From Pseudomonas sp. PD9R (lineage in GTDB: Bacteria; Pseudomonadota; Gammaproteobacteria; Pseudomonadales; Pseudomonadaceae): a DNA stretch of 64,000 nucleotides. The notes beneath the pieces are model-generated. The model had not been told where the DNA came from, made no database searches, and saw only the letters and a program-made list of their open reading frames with translations. The DNA lies in assembly GCF_019200975.1 (NCBI RefSeq), contig NZ_JAHTMR010000001.1, positions 203,400 to 267,399 of the forward strand, written 5' to 3'. Of this stretch, positions 28,943 through 37,867 are shown in pieces (position 1 is the first letter of the stretch; every line of letters starts with the position of its first letter). Position numbers and translations under genes: made by a program.

Positions 28943-29509
28943 TCAGTCCGGAATTTCATCGGGGACTGGCCGAGGCGCAGGGGCGGTCAGCGAGGTGATC
29001 TTGATCAGCATGCCGAGGTGGCCGGCGTCGAGGAAGTTCAGCTGTCCGTTTTTGGTGTGGCTGTCTGTTTTCAAGCGTTCACTGGCCGTGACCAGGCCAT
29101 CGGAGTTGATCTGGTTGACCCAGAAGTCCGCATCGACGTCGGTGAAACGACCCAATTTCAGGTTCAGCGTGCCCTCGATCGGGAATTGACCGAATTGTTC
29201 CTTGCCCTCGCTGATGGCGACTTTGGTGGCTTCCTCGCTGAGGTTTTGTTGCCAGGCCTTGTGCAGCAGCACTGTGTAGTCGTTGCTGGCGGTAAGTTTT
29301 TCCACTTCGCCATTGAGGCTTGGCGTACGCAGGCTGTCGGGATTGAGGCGCTGAGCACCGGCAGCCCAGTCTTCCGGAGCCGCGCGGCTGACAATTGCGG
29401 GAACGGCATTTTGCCGGACCAAAATCATTTCGACCTGATACAGGTCATCGGCAAACGCCGTCGGTGCGACCAGAGTTAACAGCAAGGTCAGTGAGCGAAA
29501 CAGGCGCAT
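28943..29509 (-). CDS. CsiV-family periplasmic protein
   Basis: This 188-residue secreted protein has a signal peptide (MRLFRSLTLLLTLVAPTAFA) and then DDLYQVEMILVRQ, the start of the CsiV domain. That family is named after a Shewanella peptidoglycan-binding protein required for stress survival. The mature domain ends with LNFLDAGHLGMLIKIT, typical of the family. It lies between mfd and the helicase, in the same direction and 10 bases after mfd in the minus-strand order, so it is probably co-transcribed. Confidence 0.8.
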   Translation of the reverse strand: MRLFRSLTLLLTLVAPTAFADDLYQVEMILVRQNAVPAIVSRAAPEDWAAGAQRLNPDSLRTPSLNGEVEKLTASNDYTVLLHKAWQQNLSEEATKVAISEGKEQFGQFPIEGTLNLKLGRFTDVDADFWVNQINSDGLVTASERLKTDSHTKNGQLNFLDAGHLGMLIKITSLTAPAPRPVPDEIPD

Positions 29510-29519
29510 GCGGCGTCCT

Positions 29520-32500
29520 TCAAGCAGTTTTCGGGATGAGGCGCTCGAACAGCGCCTCTACAGTATTAAAGCGCTCTTCCGGGCGTTCCATCGGTACCTG
29601 GAATTTAAACATCGTCGCGCCTTCGAATTTGTAGCGTTTGGGCTGGCTCTGGATCAGTTTGATCAGGGTCAGCGGGTCGACCGGTGTCTGCGCCGCGAAC
29701 TCAATTCGACCACCTTGCGGACCGCCGTCGACTTTCTTGATGCCCAGCAATTCGGCCTGCAATTTCAGGGCGGTGATGCGCATCAGGTTCTTGGTCGGTT
29801 CCGGCAACAGGCCGAAACGGTCGATCATCTCCACCTGCAAATCCTTCAAGCCTTCCTCATCGGTGGCCGAGGCGATGCGTTTGTAGAGAATCAAGCGGGC
29901 GTGTACATCTGGCAGATAGTCCTCGGGAATCAACGCAGGGACTCGCAAGTTGACTTCCGGACCACCGCCCAACGGTTGATCGAGGTTCGGCTGTTCGCCC
30001 TTGCGGATCGACTTCACCGCGCGTTCGAGCATTTCCATGTACAGCGTAAAACCGACGGCCTGGATCTGCCCGCTTTGACCGTCGCCGAGCAGCTCGCCGG
30101 CGCCACGGATTTCCAGGTCGTTGGTGGCAAGCACGAAGCCCGCGCCGAGGTCCTGGGTGTTGGCGATCGCTTCCAGACGCTTTTCCGCATCTGCCGTGAT
30201 TTGCTGGCGCGGCGGTGTCAGCAGGTAGGCGTAGGCCTGGTGGTGACTGCGCCCGACGCGACCGCGCAACTGGTGCAACTGCGCCAGGCCGAACTTGTCG
30301 GCGCGCTCGATGATGATGGTGTTGGCGCTCGGCACGTCGATGCCGGTCTCGATGATGGTCGAGGCGATCAGCACGTTGAAGCGCTTGTGGTAGAAATCGC
30401 TCATTACCTGTTCGAGATCACGTTCGCGCATCTGCCCATGGCCAATGCCGATTCGTGCCTCTGGCACCAGTTCGGCGAGGTCGGCGGCGCATTTCTCGAT
30501 GGTCTTCACGTCGTTATGCAGGTAGTAAACCTGGCCGCCGCGCAGCAGCTCGCGGAGCAGGGCTTCTTTGACCGTGCTCTTGTTCTGCTCCATGACGAAG
30601 GTCCGAACCGACAGGCGACGGGCCGGTGGCGTGGCGATGATCGACAAGTCGCGCATGCCCGACACCGCCATGTTCAGCGTGCGCGGAATCGGCGTGGCGG
30701 TCAGGGTCAGGATGTCGACTTCACTGCGCAGGGCCTTGAGCTGTTCTTTCTGGCGGACACCGAAACGGTGTTCTTCGTCGATGATCACCAGCCCTAGGTT
30801 TTTGATTTTTACATCGTCGGACAGCAGTTTGTGGGTGCCGATGACGATGTCGATCTTGCCTTCCGCCAGATCCGCAACCGCTGCGTTCACTTCCTTGGCC
30901 GATTTGAAACGGCTCATCACTTCTACGGTCACTGGCCAATCGGCGAAACGGTCGCGGAAGCTGTTGTAGTGCTGCTGGGCGAGCAGAGTGGTCGGCACCA
31001 GAATCGCGACCTGACGACCGCCGTGTACCGCGATGAAGGCGGCGCGCATCGCCACTTCGGTCTTACCGAAACCAACGTCGCCGCACACCAGGCGATCCAT
31101 CGGCTTGGGTGCGAGCATGTCTTCGCGCACGGCTTCGATGGTGGTTTGCTGGTCGGGTGTTTCTTCGAACGGGAAACCCGCGCTGAAGGTCGCGTAATCG
31201 GCTTTCGGGTCGGCGAAGGCATAGCCTTCGCGGGCGGCGCGGCGGGCGTAGATGTCGAGCAATTCGGCGGCGACGTCGCGCACCTGCTCGGCCGCTTTGC
31301 GTTTGGCTTTCTGCCAGGTCTCGGAGCCGAGGCGATGCAGCGGGGCCAAGGCATCATCGCTGCCGGTGTAGCGGGCGATCAGATGCAGGTTGGCCACCGG
31401 CACGTAGAGTTTGGCGTTTTCAGCGTATTCGAGGGTCAGGAATTCAGCGGCCTGGTTGTCGATTTCCAGGATTGTCAGGCCGAGATAACGGCCGACGCCG
31501 TGGTCAATGTGCACCACCGGCGCGCCTTCGCGCAGCTCGGTGAGGTTCTTGATCACGGCATCGTTGTTGGCGTCGGCGCGTTTTTCACGGCGACGGCGCT
31601 GCATCACGCGCTGACCGAACAGCGGGCTCTCGGCAACCAACGCCAAGGCTGGATCGTCCAGCAGCAAACCTTCGTCCAGCGGCGCGATGGTGATCGCCAA
31701 GCGATCTTTGCCGCTGACAAAGTCCGGCCAGCTGTCGACAGTTTTTGGTCGCAGCTTCAAGCGTTCAAGCAGTTCCAGCAGCACTTCCCGACGGCCTGCG
31801 GACTCGGCGGTAAACAGCACGCGACCGGGGAACTCGTCGAGGAAAGCCGCCAGCGCGGACAGTGGCTGGGTGGCCTTGGCTTCGATGGCCAGGTTAGGAA
31901 GTTCGCGCGCAGGGAAGCGTTCGCGACCACTGCCGGTTTCCATGTCCTGTTGGCTGGCAACGACGCGCGGCCAGTTCTTCAGGCGTGCGAAGCAATCTTC
32001 CACCGGCAGGAACAATTCGGCGGGTGGTAATAGGGGACGGGATGGATCGACGCGGCGTTCTTCGTAGCGATTGCGCACGTCGTTCCAGAAATTTTCCGCA
32101 GCCTGTTCGATGCCCGGCAGGGAAAACACTTGGGTGTCCTGGGGCAAGTAATCGAACAGTGTCGAGGTTTCTTCGAAGAACAGCGGCAGGTAATACTCGA
32201 TACCGGCTGGCGTGATCCCGCTGCTCAAGTCCTGAAAGATCGGGCAGCGACGGAAGTCCACGTCGAAACGTTCGCGAAAGCGGGCCTTGAACCGAGTCAC
32301 GGCTTCTTTCTGTAGCGGGAACTCCTTGGCCGGCAGCAGCTTGACCGAGTCGACCTTGTCGATGGAGCGCTGGTTCTCCGGGTCGAAGGTGCGCAGGGTT
32401 TCGATTTCGTCGTCGAACAGGTCGATGCGATACGGCAGCTTGCTGCCCATCGGGAACAGGTCGATCAGCGAACCGCGTACCGTGAATTCGCCATGCTCGT

Positions 32501-32969
32501 ACACGGTATCGACGTAGCGATAACCGGTGGCTTCGAGCCGGCTACGCATTTGTTCGACGTCAAGCTTCTGGCCGACATCCAGCACCAGGCTGCTGCCGAG
32601 CAAAAACTTGGTCGGTGCCAAACGGTGCAGGGCCGTGGTGATCGGCACCACCAGCACGCCGTGCACCAGTTCCGGCAGCCGATACAGGCTGGCGATACGC
32701 TGGGAAATGATGTCCTGGTGCGGTGAGAACAGGTCGTAGGGCAGGGTTTCCCAGTCGGGGAAATGCAGTACAGGCAAATCCGGGGCGAAGAAACTCAGCT
32801 CCTGTTCCAGCCGTTCGGCGCTTTGGCTGTCGGCGGTCAGCAGCAGGGTAAAGCGCTTGGCAGCGCTGGCAGCCTCGGCGATGGCCAGGCTCAGGGCGGC
32901 ACCGGGCAGATTGCCCCAATGCTGTTTACCTGCCGCGGCAGGGAGAATCGGTAGACGCAGAACGGGCAC
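29520..32969 (-). CDS. mfd: Transcription-repair coupling factor Mfd
   Basis: This 1149-residue DNA translocase removes RNA polymerase stalled at lesions and recruits UvrA. The order is normal: an N-terminal UvrB-like region, an RNA polymerase-interaction domain around IDHGVGRYLGL, then a RecG-like motor with Walker A GDVGFGKTEVAMRA and motif II DEEHRFGV, the TRG motif region, and a C-terminal autoinhibitory domain. The length matches E. coli Mfd closely. It starts a minus-strand group with csiV and the helicase. Confidence 0.96.
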   Translation of the reverse strand: MPVLRLPILPAAAGKQHWGNLPGAALSLAIAEAASAAKRFTLLLTADSQSAERLEQELSFFAPDLPVLHFPDWETLPYDLFSPHQDIISQRIASLYRLPELVHGVLVVPITTALHRLAPTKFLLGSSLVLDVGQKLDVEQMRSRLEATGYRYVDTVYEHGEFTVRGSLIDLFPMGSKLPYRIDLFDDEIETLRTFDPENQRSIDKVDSVKLLPAKEFPLQKEAVTRFKARFRERFDVDFRRCPIFQDLSSGITPAGIEYYLPLFFEETSTLFDYLPQDTQVFSLPGIEQAAENFWNDVRNRYEERRVDPSRPLLPPAELFLPVEDCFARLKNWPRVVASQQDMETGSGRERFPARELPNLAIEAKATQPLSALAAFLDEFPGRVLFTAESAGRREVLLELLERLKLRPKTVDSWPDFVSGKDRLAITIAPLDEGLLLDDPALALVAESPLFGQRVMQRRRREKRADANNDAVIKNLTELREGAPVVHIDHGVGRYLGLTILEIDNQAAEFLTLEYAENAKLYVPVANLHLIARYTGSDDALAPLHRLGSETWQKAKRKAAEQVRDVAAELLDIYARRAAREGYAFADPKADYATFSAGFPFEETPDQQTTIEAVREDMLAPKPMDRLVCGDVGFGKTEVAMRAAFIAVHGGRQVAILVPTTLLAQQHYNSFRDRFADWPVTVEVMSRFKSAKEVNAAVADLAEGKIDIVIGTHKLLSDDVKIKNLGLVIIDEEHRFGVRQKEQLKALRSEVDILTLTATPIPRTLNMAVSGMRDLSIIATPPARRLSVRTFVMEQNKSTVKEALLRELLRGGQVYYLHNDVKTIEKCAADLAELVPEARIGIGHGQMRERDLEQVMSDFYHKRFNVLIASTIIETGIDVPSANTIIIERADKFGLAQLHQLRGRVGRSHHQAYAYLLTPPRQQITADAEKRLEAIANTQDLGAGFVLATNDLEIRGAGELLGDGQSGQIQAVGFTLYMEMLERAVKSIRKGEQPNLDQPLGGGPEVNLRVPALIPEDYLPDVHARLILYKRIASATDEEGLKDLQVEMIDRFGLLPEPTKNLMRITALKLQAELLGIKKVDGGPQGGRIEFAAQTPVDPLTLIKLIQSQPKRYKFEGATMFKFQVPMERPEERFNTVEALFERLIPKTA

Positions 32970-33070
32970 GGAAGGTTGAGCTCCAAGCGTTGCGACAAAG
33001 TCGGTAATTGTAGCGGCCTCGGGTGCCGCCTGTCAGTTGCAGACTGTGTCTATTACGCAGGTTTGGCGAA

Positions 33071-33134
33071 ATGTAGTGGTAAAGACAAAAAACGCCTGTT
33101 TTTTACTGAAAATTACCGAATATGTAGTGGTAAA
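33071..33134. promoter_or_regulatory. Direct-repeat candidate operator upstream of gap
   Basis: Identical 13-mers ATGTAGTGGTAAA start 51 bases apart, about five helical turns. This looks like a paired regulator-binding site. The KDPG-responsive regulator RccR is a candidate because I recall gap as one of its targets with TGTAGT-containing sites, but that link is from memory only. Confidence 0.45.
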
Positions 33135-33279
33135 ACGAACGGGTGTTACGGAGGGTTACGGACAAGGTAGCGTTACCTCCAAAAAATTGACTGCGCTGAA
33201 AGCCCCGGTTTTATTGGGCTTGGGCAGGGCGTAATTTTTTTGAACGGGAATTTGTTACCGATTGCACGACAAGCGCGCA

Positions 33280-33308
33280 TTGCTACGCGACTCACTCGGC
33301 GGCATAAT
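33280..33308 (+). promoter_or_regulatory. Probable gap promoter
   Basis: TTGCTA at 33280-33285 and CATAAT at 33303-33308 are separated by 17 bases and lie about 40 bases before the GTG start. Confidence 0.6.
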
Positions 33309-33347
33309 GTAGCCCCTTTTTTCTGCCCCTACATGTGGAAGGTTCCC

Positions 33348-34796
33348 GTGACTCAGAAGCCCGACCAGTGTCTTGGTGAATGGATCGACCGTGAAGCACT
33401 CGCAGAAGCGATGATTCCGCTTATCGGTCAGCTCTACCGCAATAACAACGTGGTGAGCTCGATCTATGGCCGCAGCCTGATCAACCAGTCTGTCATCGCG
33501 ATTCTCAAAGCTCACCGCTTTGCTCGCCATCGCTCTTCCGACGATAGCGAACTCTCCGTCCACGAAACATTCCCTCTGCTGAAAGCCATGAGCGAGCTCA
33601 AGCTCGGCGCGGCTTCGGTCGACTTGGGCAAGTTGGCGTACAAATTCCGCGTCGAAGGCAATGGCCGCACTGCTGAGCAGTTCGTCCGTGAAGAAATGGC
33701 TGACGTGGTTGGCCAGCAAAACGCTTCCGCCCGCAAAGGCACCGACGTTGTCCTGTACGGCTTCGGTCGTATCGGCCGTCTGCTGGCGCGCATCCTGATC
33801 GAAAAAACCGGTGGTGGCGACGGCCTGCGTCTGCGCGCCATCGTCGTCCGCAAGGGTGCCGAAAACGACCTGACCAAGCGTGCCAGCCTGCTGCGCCGCG
33901 ACTCGGTACATGGTTCGTTCAACGGCACTATCACCATCGACGAAGAAAACAACACCATCACCGCCAACGGCAACCTGATCCAGGTTATCTACGCGAAAAA
34001 CCCGACCGAAGTTGACTACACCCAGTACGGCATCAAAGACGCGCTGCTGGTGGACAACACCGGTGTTTGGCGTGACGCCGACGGCCTGGGCCAGCACCTG
34101 GCCTGCCCGGGTATCGACCGCGTTGTTCTGACCGCGCCTGGCAAAGGCAAGCTGAAGAACATCGTTCACGGTATCAACCACGCTGAAATTACCGCTGACG
34201 ACAAGATCATTTCCGCCGCTTCCTGCACCACCAACGCCATCGTGCCGGTGCTCAAAGCGGTGAATGACAAGTTCGGCATCATCAACGGTCACGTTGAAAC
34301 GGTTCACTCGTACACCAACGACCAGAACCTGATCGACAACTTCCACAAAGGCGATCGCCGTGGTCGTAGCGCCGCGCTGAACATGGTTATCACCGAGACA
34401 GGTGCTGCCACAGCTGCTGCCAAGGCGCTGCCTGAGCTGGCTGGCAAGCTGACCGGTAACGCGATCCGCGTTCCGACGCCAAACGTGTCGATGGCCATTC
34501 TCAACCTGAACCTTGAGAAAGCCGCTACCCGTGAAGAGATGAACGAGTACCTGCGCTACATGGCGCTGCACTCCGATCTGCACAAGCAAATCGACTACGT
34601 CAATTCGCAGGAAGTGGTTTCCACCGACTTCGTGGGCTCGCGCCACGCAGGCGTTGTGGACGCTGAAGCGACCATCACCCAAGACAACCGCGTTGTTCTG
34701 TACGTTTGGTACGACAACGAGTTCGGTTACAGCTGCCAGGTGGTTCGCGTGATGGAAGACATGGCCGGTGTAAACCCGCCAGCATTCCCGCGCTAA
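33348..34796 (+). CDS. Glyceraldehyde-3-phosphate dehydrogenase, long type
   Basis: This 482-residue GAPDH has an extra N-terminal region of about 120 residues before the NAD-binding domain (VVLYGFGRIGRLLARIL). The catalytic cysteine is residue 293 in SAASCTTNAIVPVL, and the family end WYDNEFGYSCQVVR is present. This long form is the gluconeogenic-type enzyme next to mfd in pseudomonads. I chose the GTG at 33348 because GGAAGG precedes it at 33337-33342 and the protein then begins MTQKPDQCLGEW; an in-frame ATG at 33333 is the alternative. Confidence 0.92.
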   Translation: MTQKPDQCLGEWIDREALAEAMIPLIGQLYRNNNVVSSIYGRSLINQSVIAILKAHRFARHRSSDDSELSVHETFPLLKAMSELKLGAASVDLGKLAYKFRVEGNGRTAEQFVREEMADVVGQQNASARKGTDVVLYGFGRIGRLLARILIEKTGGGDGLRLRAIVVRKGAENDLTKRASLLRRDSVHGSFNGTITIDEENNTITANGNLIQVIYAKNPTEVDYTQYGIKDALLVDNTGVWRDADGLGQHLACPGIDRVVLTAPGKGKLKNIVHGINHAEITADDKIISAASCTTNAIVPVLKAVNDKFGIINGHVETVHSYTNDQNLIDNFHKGDRRGRSAALNMVITETGAATAAAKALPELAGKLTGNAIRVPTPNVSMAILNLNLEKAATREEMNEYLRYMALHSDLHKQIDYVNSQEVVSTDFVGSRHAGVVDAEATITQDNRVVLYVWYDNEFGYSCQVVRVMEDMAGVNPPAFPR

Positions 34797-34811
34797 GCAT
34801 TAGCGGTAAAT

Positions 34812-34846
34812 GAAAACGCCCCGACTTTGGTCGGGGCGTTTTTGTT
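34812..34846 (+). terminator. Terminator of gap
   Basis: The perfect stem AACGCCCCGA with TCGGGGCGTT around CTTTGG is followed by TTTG, 15 bases after the gap stop. Confidence 0.9.
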
Positions 34847-35119
34847 TGTGCGCTTTGTCGGGCTTAGGGGTGTTGTCGGAACATGCGCCTTCCGCAGGCG
34901 CGAGGCTTGCCCGCAAAGGCATTCTTTCAGGCAATGAACAACTTCAATTACTTATATCTTTTTAGTATGTATAACTAAAAATTAATAATTATCTAAAACT
35001 CGATACAAAGTTCATTTAATTATTAAAAATAAAAACTCCCAATAAAAATAGGCGTTTGTCGACGATTTCAATGTGGAAGGTTTGAGTGGATCCAATATGG
35101 AGGGTGGTACATATTTGAC

Positions 35120-35134
35120 GTCATTTAATTGTAC
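35120..35134 (+). promoter_or_regulatory. FleQ-box-like sequence
   Basis: GTCATTTAATTGTAC resembles the FleQ consensus I remember, GTCaNTAAAtTGAC, with one mismatch in the first twelve positions and a one-base insertion in the last half-site. FleQ represses or activates exopolysaccharide operons in pseudomonads according to c-di-GMP. This is a by-eye match only. Confidence 0.4.
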
Positions 35135-35145
35135 AGCCGCAACGC

Positions 35146-35174
35146 TTGACACCTCAACGCACTGAAACTAGTGT
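35146..35174 (+). promoter_or_regulatory. Possible promoter of the exopolysaccharide operon
   Basis: A perfect TTGACA (35146-35151) is followed after 17 bases by TAGTGT (35169-35174), a weak -10. The transcript would have a leader of roughly 240 bases before the first gene. Confidence 0.4.
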
Positions 35175-35419
35175 CGCCAATGACGACGCCCGCTCTGCCA
35201 CGGGCTTCGTTAGTCCTGCTACTACTGCGCTTTACAGAAACTCTCCAAAAAGACAGGAATCTCATTCCTGCTCACATCACTATAAAATCCAGTAAAACTG
35301 CGTCGACTTAGTTGTCGTGCACGGAATAAATATTGTTTGCTCACCCTGCCAAAGTATCTCGCGGTCACGGCCTGCTATTGCCGGACTGTTATGCGGTTGG
35401 TCTATCGGGAGAGTCAAAC

Positions 35420-36625
35420 ATGGCAGAAGAACGCTCGAAGCTATTGTCACTGTTGCCACGCCTGGTGGGTTTGGGTGTCCTAGGGTTTATTGTCTGGTTG
35501 CTCTTGTCGACGTTGTTGATGCCACTGGTATCAGCCTCCGCGACCCGGGCGATTTTGAATGCGCCGGTGATTCTGCTGACTACACCGATTGATGGTGTGG
35601 TGAGTTCTTTGGAAGTCAAACCCGGCGCGACTTTCAGTCAGGGCCAGAAAATCGCCGTGGTGGAAAATCCGCGAGCGAACCAGGAAACCTTGCTGACCCT
35701 GCAAACCCGGCGTCTGACCCTGGAGCAACAGTTGTCCTCGTCGGCCAGCCAGGCCGAACACGATCTGCGGTATTACGAGGAACTGGAGAAAACCAGCGAT
35801 CAATACCAGGCCGCGTTTCATACCCGCCAACTCTTCACCCAGAAAGCCCTGAAAGCCGAGAACAGTGCCGCCAGCGCGCGGTTGATGGATGCGCAGGAAA
35901 CCGTCGAGCGCAATCTCGAATTGTTCGTCCAAGGGGCCGTCAGTGGTGCGGTCGTCGCTTCGTCGAAAGCCCAGTTGGCGTCGTTGCAAGGTGCGGCAGA
36001 GTCGGTGCGTTCGCAGTTGCGGATCACTGATGGCGACGTTAGTGCTGCGAACAAACAGGTTTACCTCGATCCCGATCAACTGCGCATGTTCGATCTCAGC
36101 GCGCAGATGACCACGCTCAAACTCAGCCTGGAGAACCAGGCGCGCAACCGGGCGACGTATCAACAGGAGCTCGACAACCTCAACCAACTGATCGAAACCG
36201 AGCAGAACCGGGTCAAGTTGATGGCCGGCTACGACGTTGTGGCCTATTCGCCCGGTACCGTTCAGGAGTTGCTGGCGCCTCAGGGCACGCTGGTGCAAGC
36301 AGGGTCGACCTTGCTGCGCGCGACCGATTGCGCGCAAAGCTATGTGATTGCGGTGTTCCCCGAACGCATGGCCAGCAAGATCGACCGTGACAGCGTGTTG
36401 ACGGTGAAAATTCGTGGCCTGGATCAACCGCTCAAGGCCAGTGTGGTGCAGTTGCTGTCCAGCGCTTCAGACATTCGCGCCAACACCTACAGCGTGCCGT
36501 TCCCGTATGCCGAGCAGAACTCGGTGTACGTGGTCGGAACGTTTGCTGCGGACCTCACGGACAGCCAGCGGGCCATGACTTGCAATCCGGGGTTGTGGGC
36601 CAGTGCCGAGGTGTCGCGACCATGA
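35420..36625 (+). CDS. HlyD-type membrane fusion protein of the exopolysaccharide operon
   Basis: This 401-residue protein has one N-terminal membrane helix (LVGLGVLGFIVWLLLSTLLM), a lipoyl/biotinyl-like half (TPIDGVVSSLEVKPGATFSQGQ), a long helical coiled-coil hairpin (about 90-290) and a second half (VVAYSPGTVQELLAPQGTLV). This is the layout of periplasmic adaptor proteins that bridge an inner-membrane pump to a TolC-like channel. The ATG at 35420 follows GGGAGAG. Its stop overlaps the next start in ATGA. In context it would link the glycan synthase to the NodT-type channel, a role comparable to Alg44 or BgsB. Confidence 0.85.
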   Translation: MAEERSKLLSLLPRLVGLGVLGFIVWLLLSTLLMPLVSASATRAILNAPVILLTTPIDGVVSSLEVKPGATFSQGQKIAVVENPRANQETLLTLQTRRLTLEQQLSSSASQAEHDLRYYEELEKTSDQYQAAFHTRQLFTQKALKAENSAASARLMDAQETVERNLELFVQGAVSGAVVASSKAQLASLQGAAESVRSQLRITDGDVSAANKQVYLDPDQLRMFDLSAQMTTLKLSLENQARNRATYQQELDNLNQLIETEQNRVKLMAGYDVVAYSPGTVQELLAPQGTLVQAGSTLLRATDCAQSYVIAVFPERMASKIDRDSVLTVKIRGLDQPLKASVVQLLSSASDIRANTYSVPFPYAEQNSVYVVGTFAADLTDSQRAMTCNPGLWASAEVSRP

Positions 36626-37866
36626 ACAGGCTTCTGCGCGGGGTGTTGGGCGTGGTGCTGATCGCCAATGGGGTATCCGCCATGGCAGCACAAGCGAGAC
36701 CACAACTGGCAGCGATGACCTGTGCGGCGCTGGATCAGGCCGTCACGTCGCTGCCGGCAGGTCCGGTGCTGGTGGCCAGTTACCCGCCGCTGGATGATCA
36801 TCCTGCACCGATCCTGGCGCTGCGCGGTGTCGCCTTCACGTATGACAACGCGCTGGCCAGCATTGCCTTGTTTGCCTGTGGCAAGCCCGAGTCGGCGCGC
36901 AGGATCGCCGACGCATTGGCGTTCGCCACGTTGCATGACCCGGAATATCAGGACGGGCGTTTGCGCAATGCTTATGCTGCCGGCCCCGTGGGTGCGCCGT
37001 CGATGAAGCTGCCAGGGTATTGGAGCACCGAGCGCAACGCCTGGAATCAGGACGCCTATCAAGTCAGCAGTGCCACTGGCAATCAGGCCTGGGCCGCATT
37101 GGCGTTGCTGGAAGCGTTTCGACAAAGCGGCGAGGCGGCTTACCTTGAGGCCGCGCGAAAAGTCCTGCACTGGTCGCAGCAAAGCACCTACGACGGGCAA
37201 GCGCCGGCCGGTTTCGGCGGGGGCTATTACGGGTACTTTTCCAAACAGATTCAGCAGCGCTGGAAATCCACCGAGCACAACGTCGACCTGGCCGCTGCGT
37301 GGTCGGCGCTCGATGCGGTGGCGCCGGATCTCGATTCGGCAAAGCAGGCGCAGATTGCCCGACAGTTTGTGTCGAGTCAGTGGGACGCAGGAGAAGGACG
37401 TTTCCTGATCGGTACCGGTGCGGATGGCCAGACATCGGATCGCGTGCGGTCAGGACTCGACGCGCAAATTTGGCCCTTGATCGCCCTGCATGATCCACCC
37501 AAGGACTGGCGGCGAGTCTTCGCGTTCATCGATCACGCCCACCGTGCCGGCGAAGGTTACGGCTTCAACCGCGACCCCGATGGCTTGTGGACCGAAGGCA
37601 CCGCGCAGGCCGCTGCCGTGGCGCGATTGACTGGACTCAGCGACAAGGCACAGCCGCTGTGGAGCGTGTTGCTGGCCCAGCAGGCCGGCAACGGTTGGCT
37701 GTTTGCAACACCGGCATCGCGCATCAGTACCGGGCTGGCGATAGGCCCGGACTCGGTCACCAATGATTTCTTCTATTACCACCTGCCTCACTTGGGCGCC
37801 ACAGCGTGGGCGGCGATTGCGGCCACTGGCGTCAATCCTTTTACCGGCTCTCAGGAGGCTGACTGA
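36622..37866 (+). CDS. Periplasmic alpha/alpha-barrel glycosidase-like protein
   Basis: This 414-residue protein has a signal peptide (MNRLLRGVLGVVLIANGVSAMA) and repeated helical segments with Trp/Tyr-rich turns (NQAWAALALLEAF, GGGYYGYFSKQ, SRWD-like SSQWDAGEGRFL, EGYGFNRDPDGLWTEGTAQ). That pattern suggests a six-hairpin (alpha/alpha)6 fold. I cannot assign a CAZy family or the catalytic acids with certainty. It overlaps the upstream gene by four bases, and the synthase gene begins one base after its stop. It probably trims or edits the nascent glycan, as BcsZ or AlgL do in other systems. Confidence 0.7.
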   Translation: MNRLLRGVLGVVLIANGVSAMAAQARPQLAAMTCAALDQAVTSLPAGPVLVASYPPLDDHPAPILALRGVAFTYDNALASIALFACGKPESARRIADALAFATLHDPEYQDGRLRNAYAAGPVGAPSMKLPGYWSTERNAWNQDAYQVSSATGNQAWAALALLEAFRQSGEAAYLEAARKVLHWSQQSTYDGQAPAGFGGGYYGYFSKQIQQRWKSTEHNVDLAAAWSALDAVAPDLDSAKQAQIARQFVSSQWDAGEGRFLIGTGADGQTSDRVRSGLDAQIWPLIALHDPPKDWRRVFAFIDHAHRAGEGYGFNRDPDGLWTEGTAQAAAVARLTGLSDKAQPLWSVLLAQQAGNGWLFATPASRISTGLAIGPDSVTNDFFYYHLPHLGATAWAAIAATGVNPFTGSQEAD

Positions 37867-37867
37867 C

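Larger units (their letters stand above)
32970..33347. other. Divergent intergenic region between mfd and gap
   Basis: This 378-base gap has no supported gene. It contains a direct repeat ATGTAGTGGTAAA at 33071-33083 and 33122-33134 and a sigma-70-like promoter for gap at 33280-33308. A second weak TTGACT at 33187-33192 could be a -35 with TTTATT 17 bases on. Confidence 0.6.
34847..35419. other. Long upstream region of the exopolysaccharide operon, with an AT-rich block
   Basis: The stretch 34941-35050 contains 18 G/C bases in 110, far below the surrounding DNA, as in promoters silenced by H-NS-like MvaT proteins. TCATTTAATT occurs twice (35012-35021 and 35121-35130). A FleQ-like sequence and a possible promoter lie at 35120-35174. 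No convincing gene is seen in the region. Confidence 0.6.

Noticed and set aside
29508..30797. Open frame of 429 codons on the plus strand opposite mfd
   Set aside because: It is an antisense shadow of the mfd 3' half.
33252..33272. TTGT and ACAA before gap as a HexR box
   Set aside because: The spacing is longer than the seven to eight bases reported for HexR sites.
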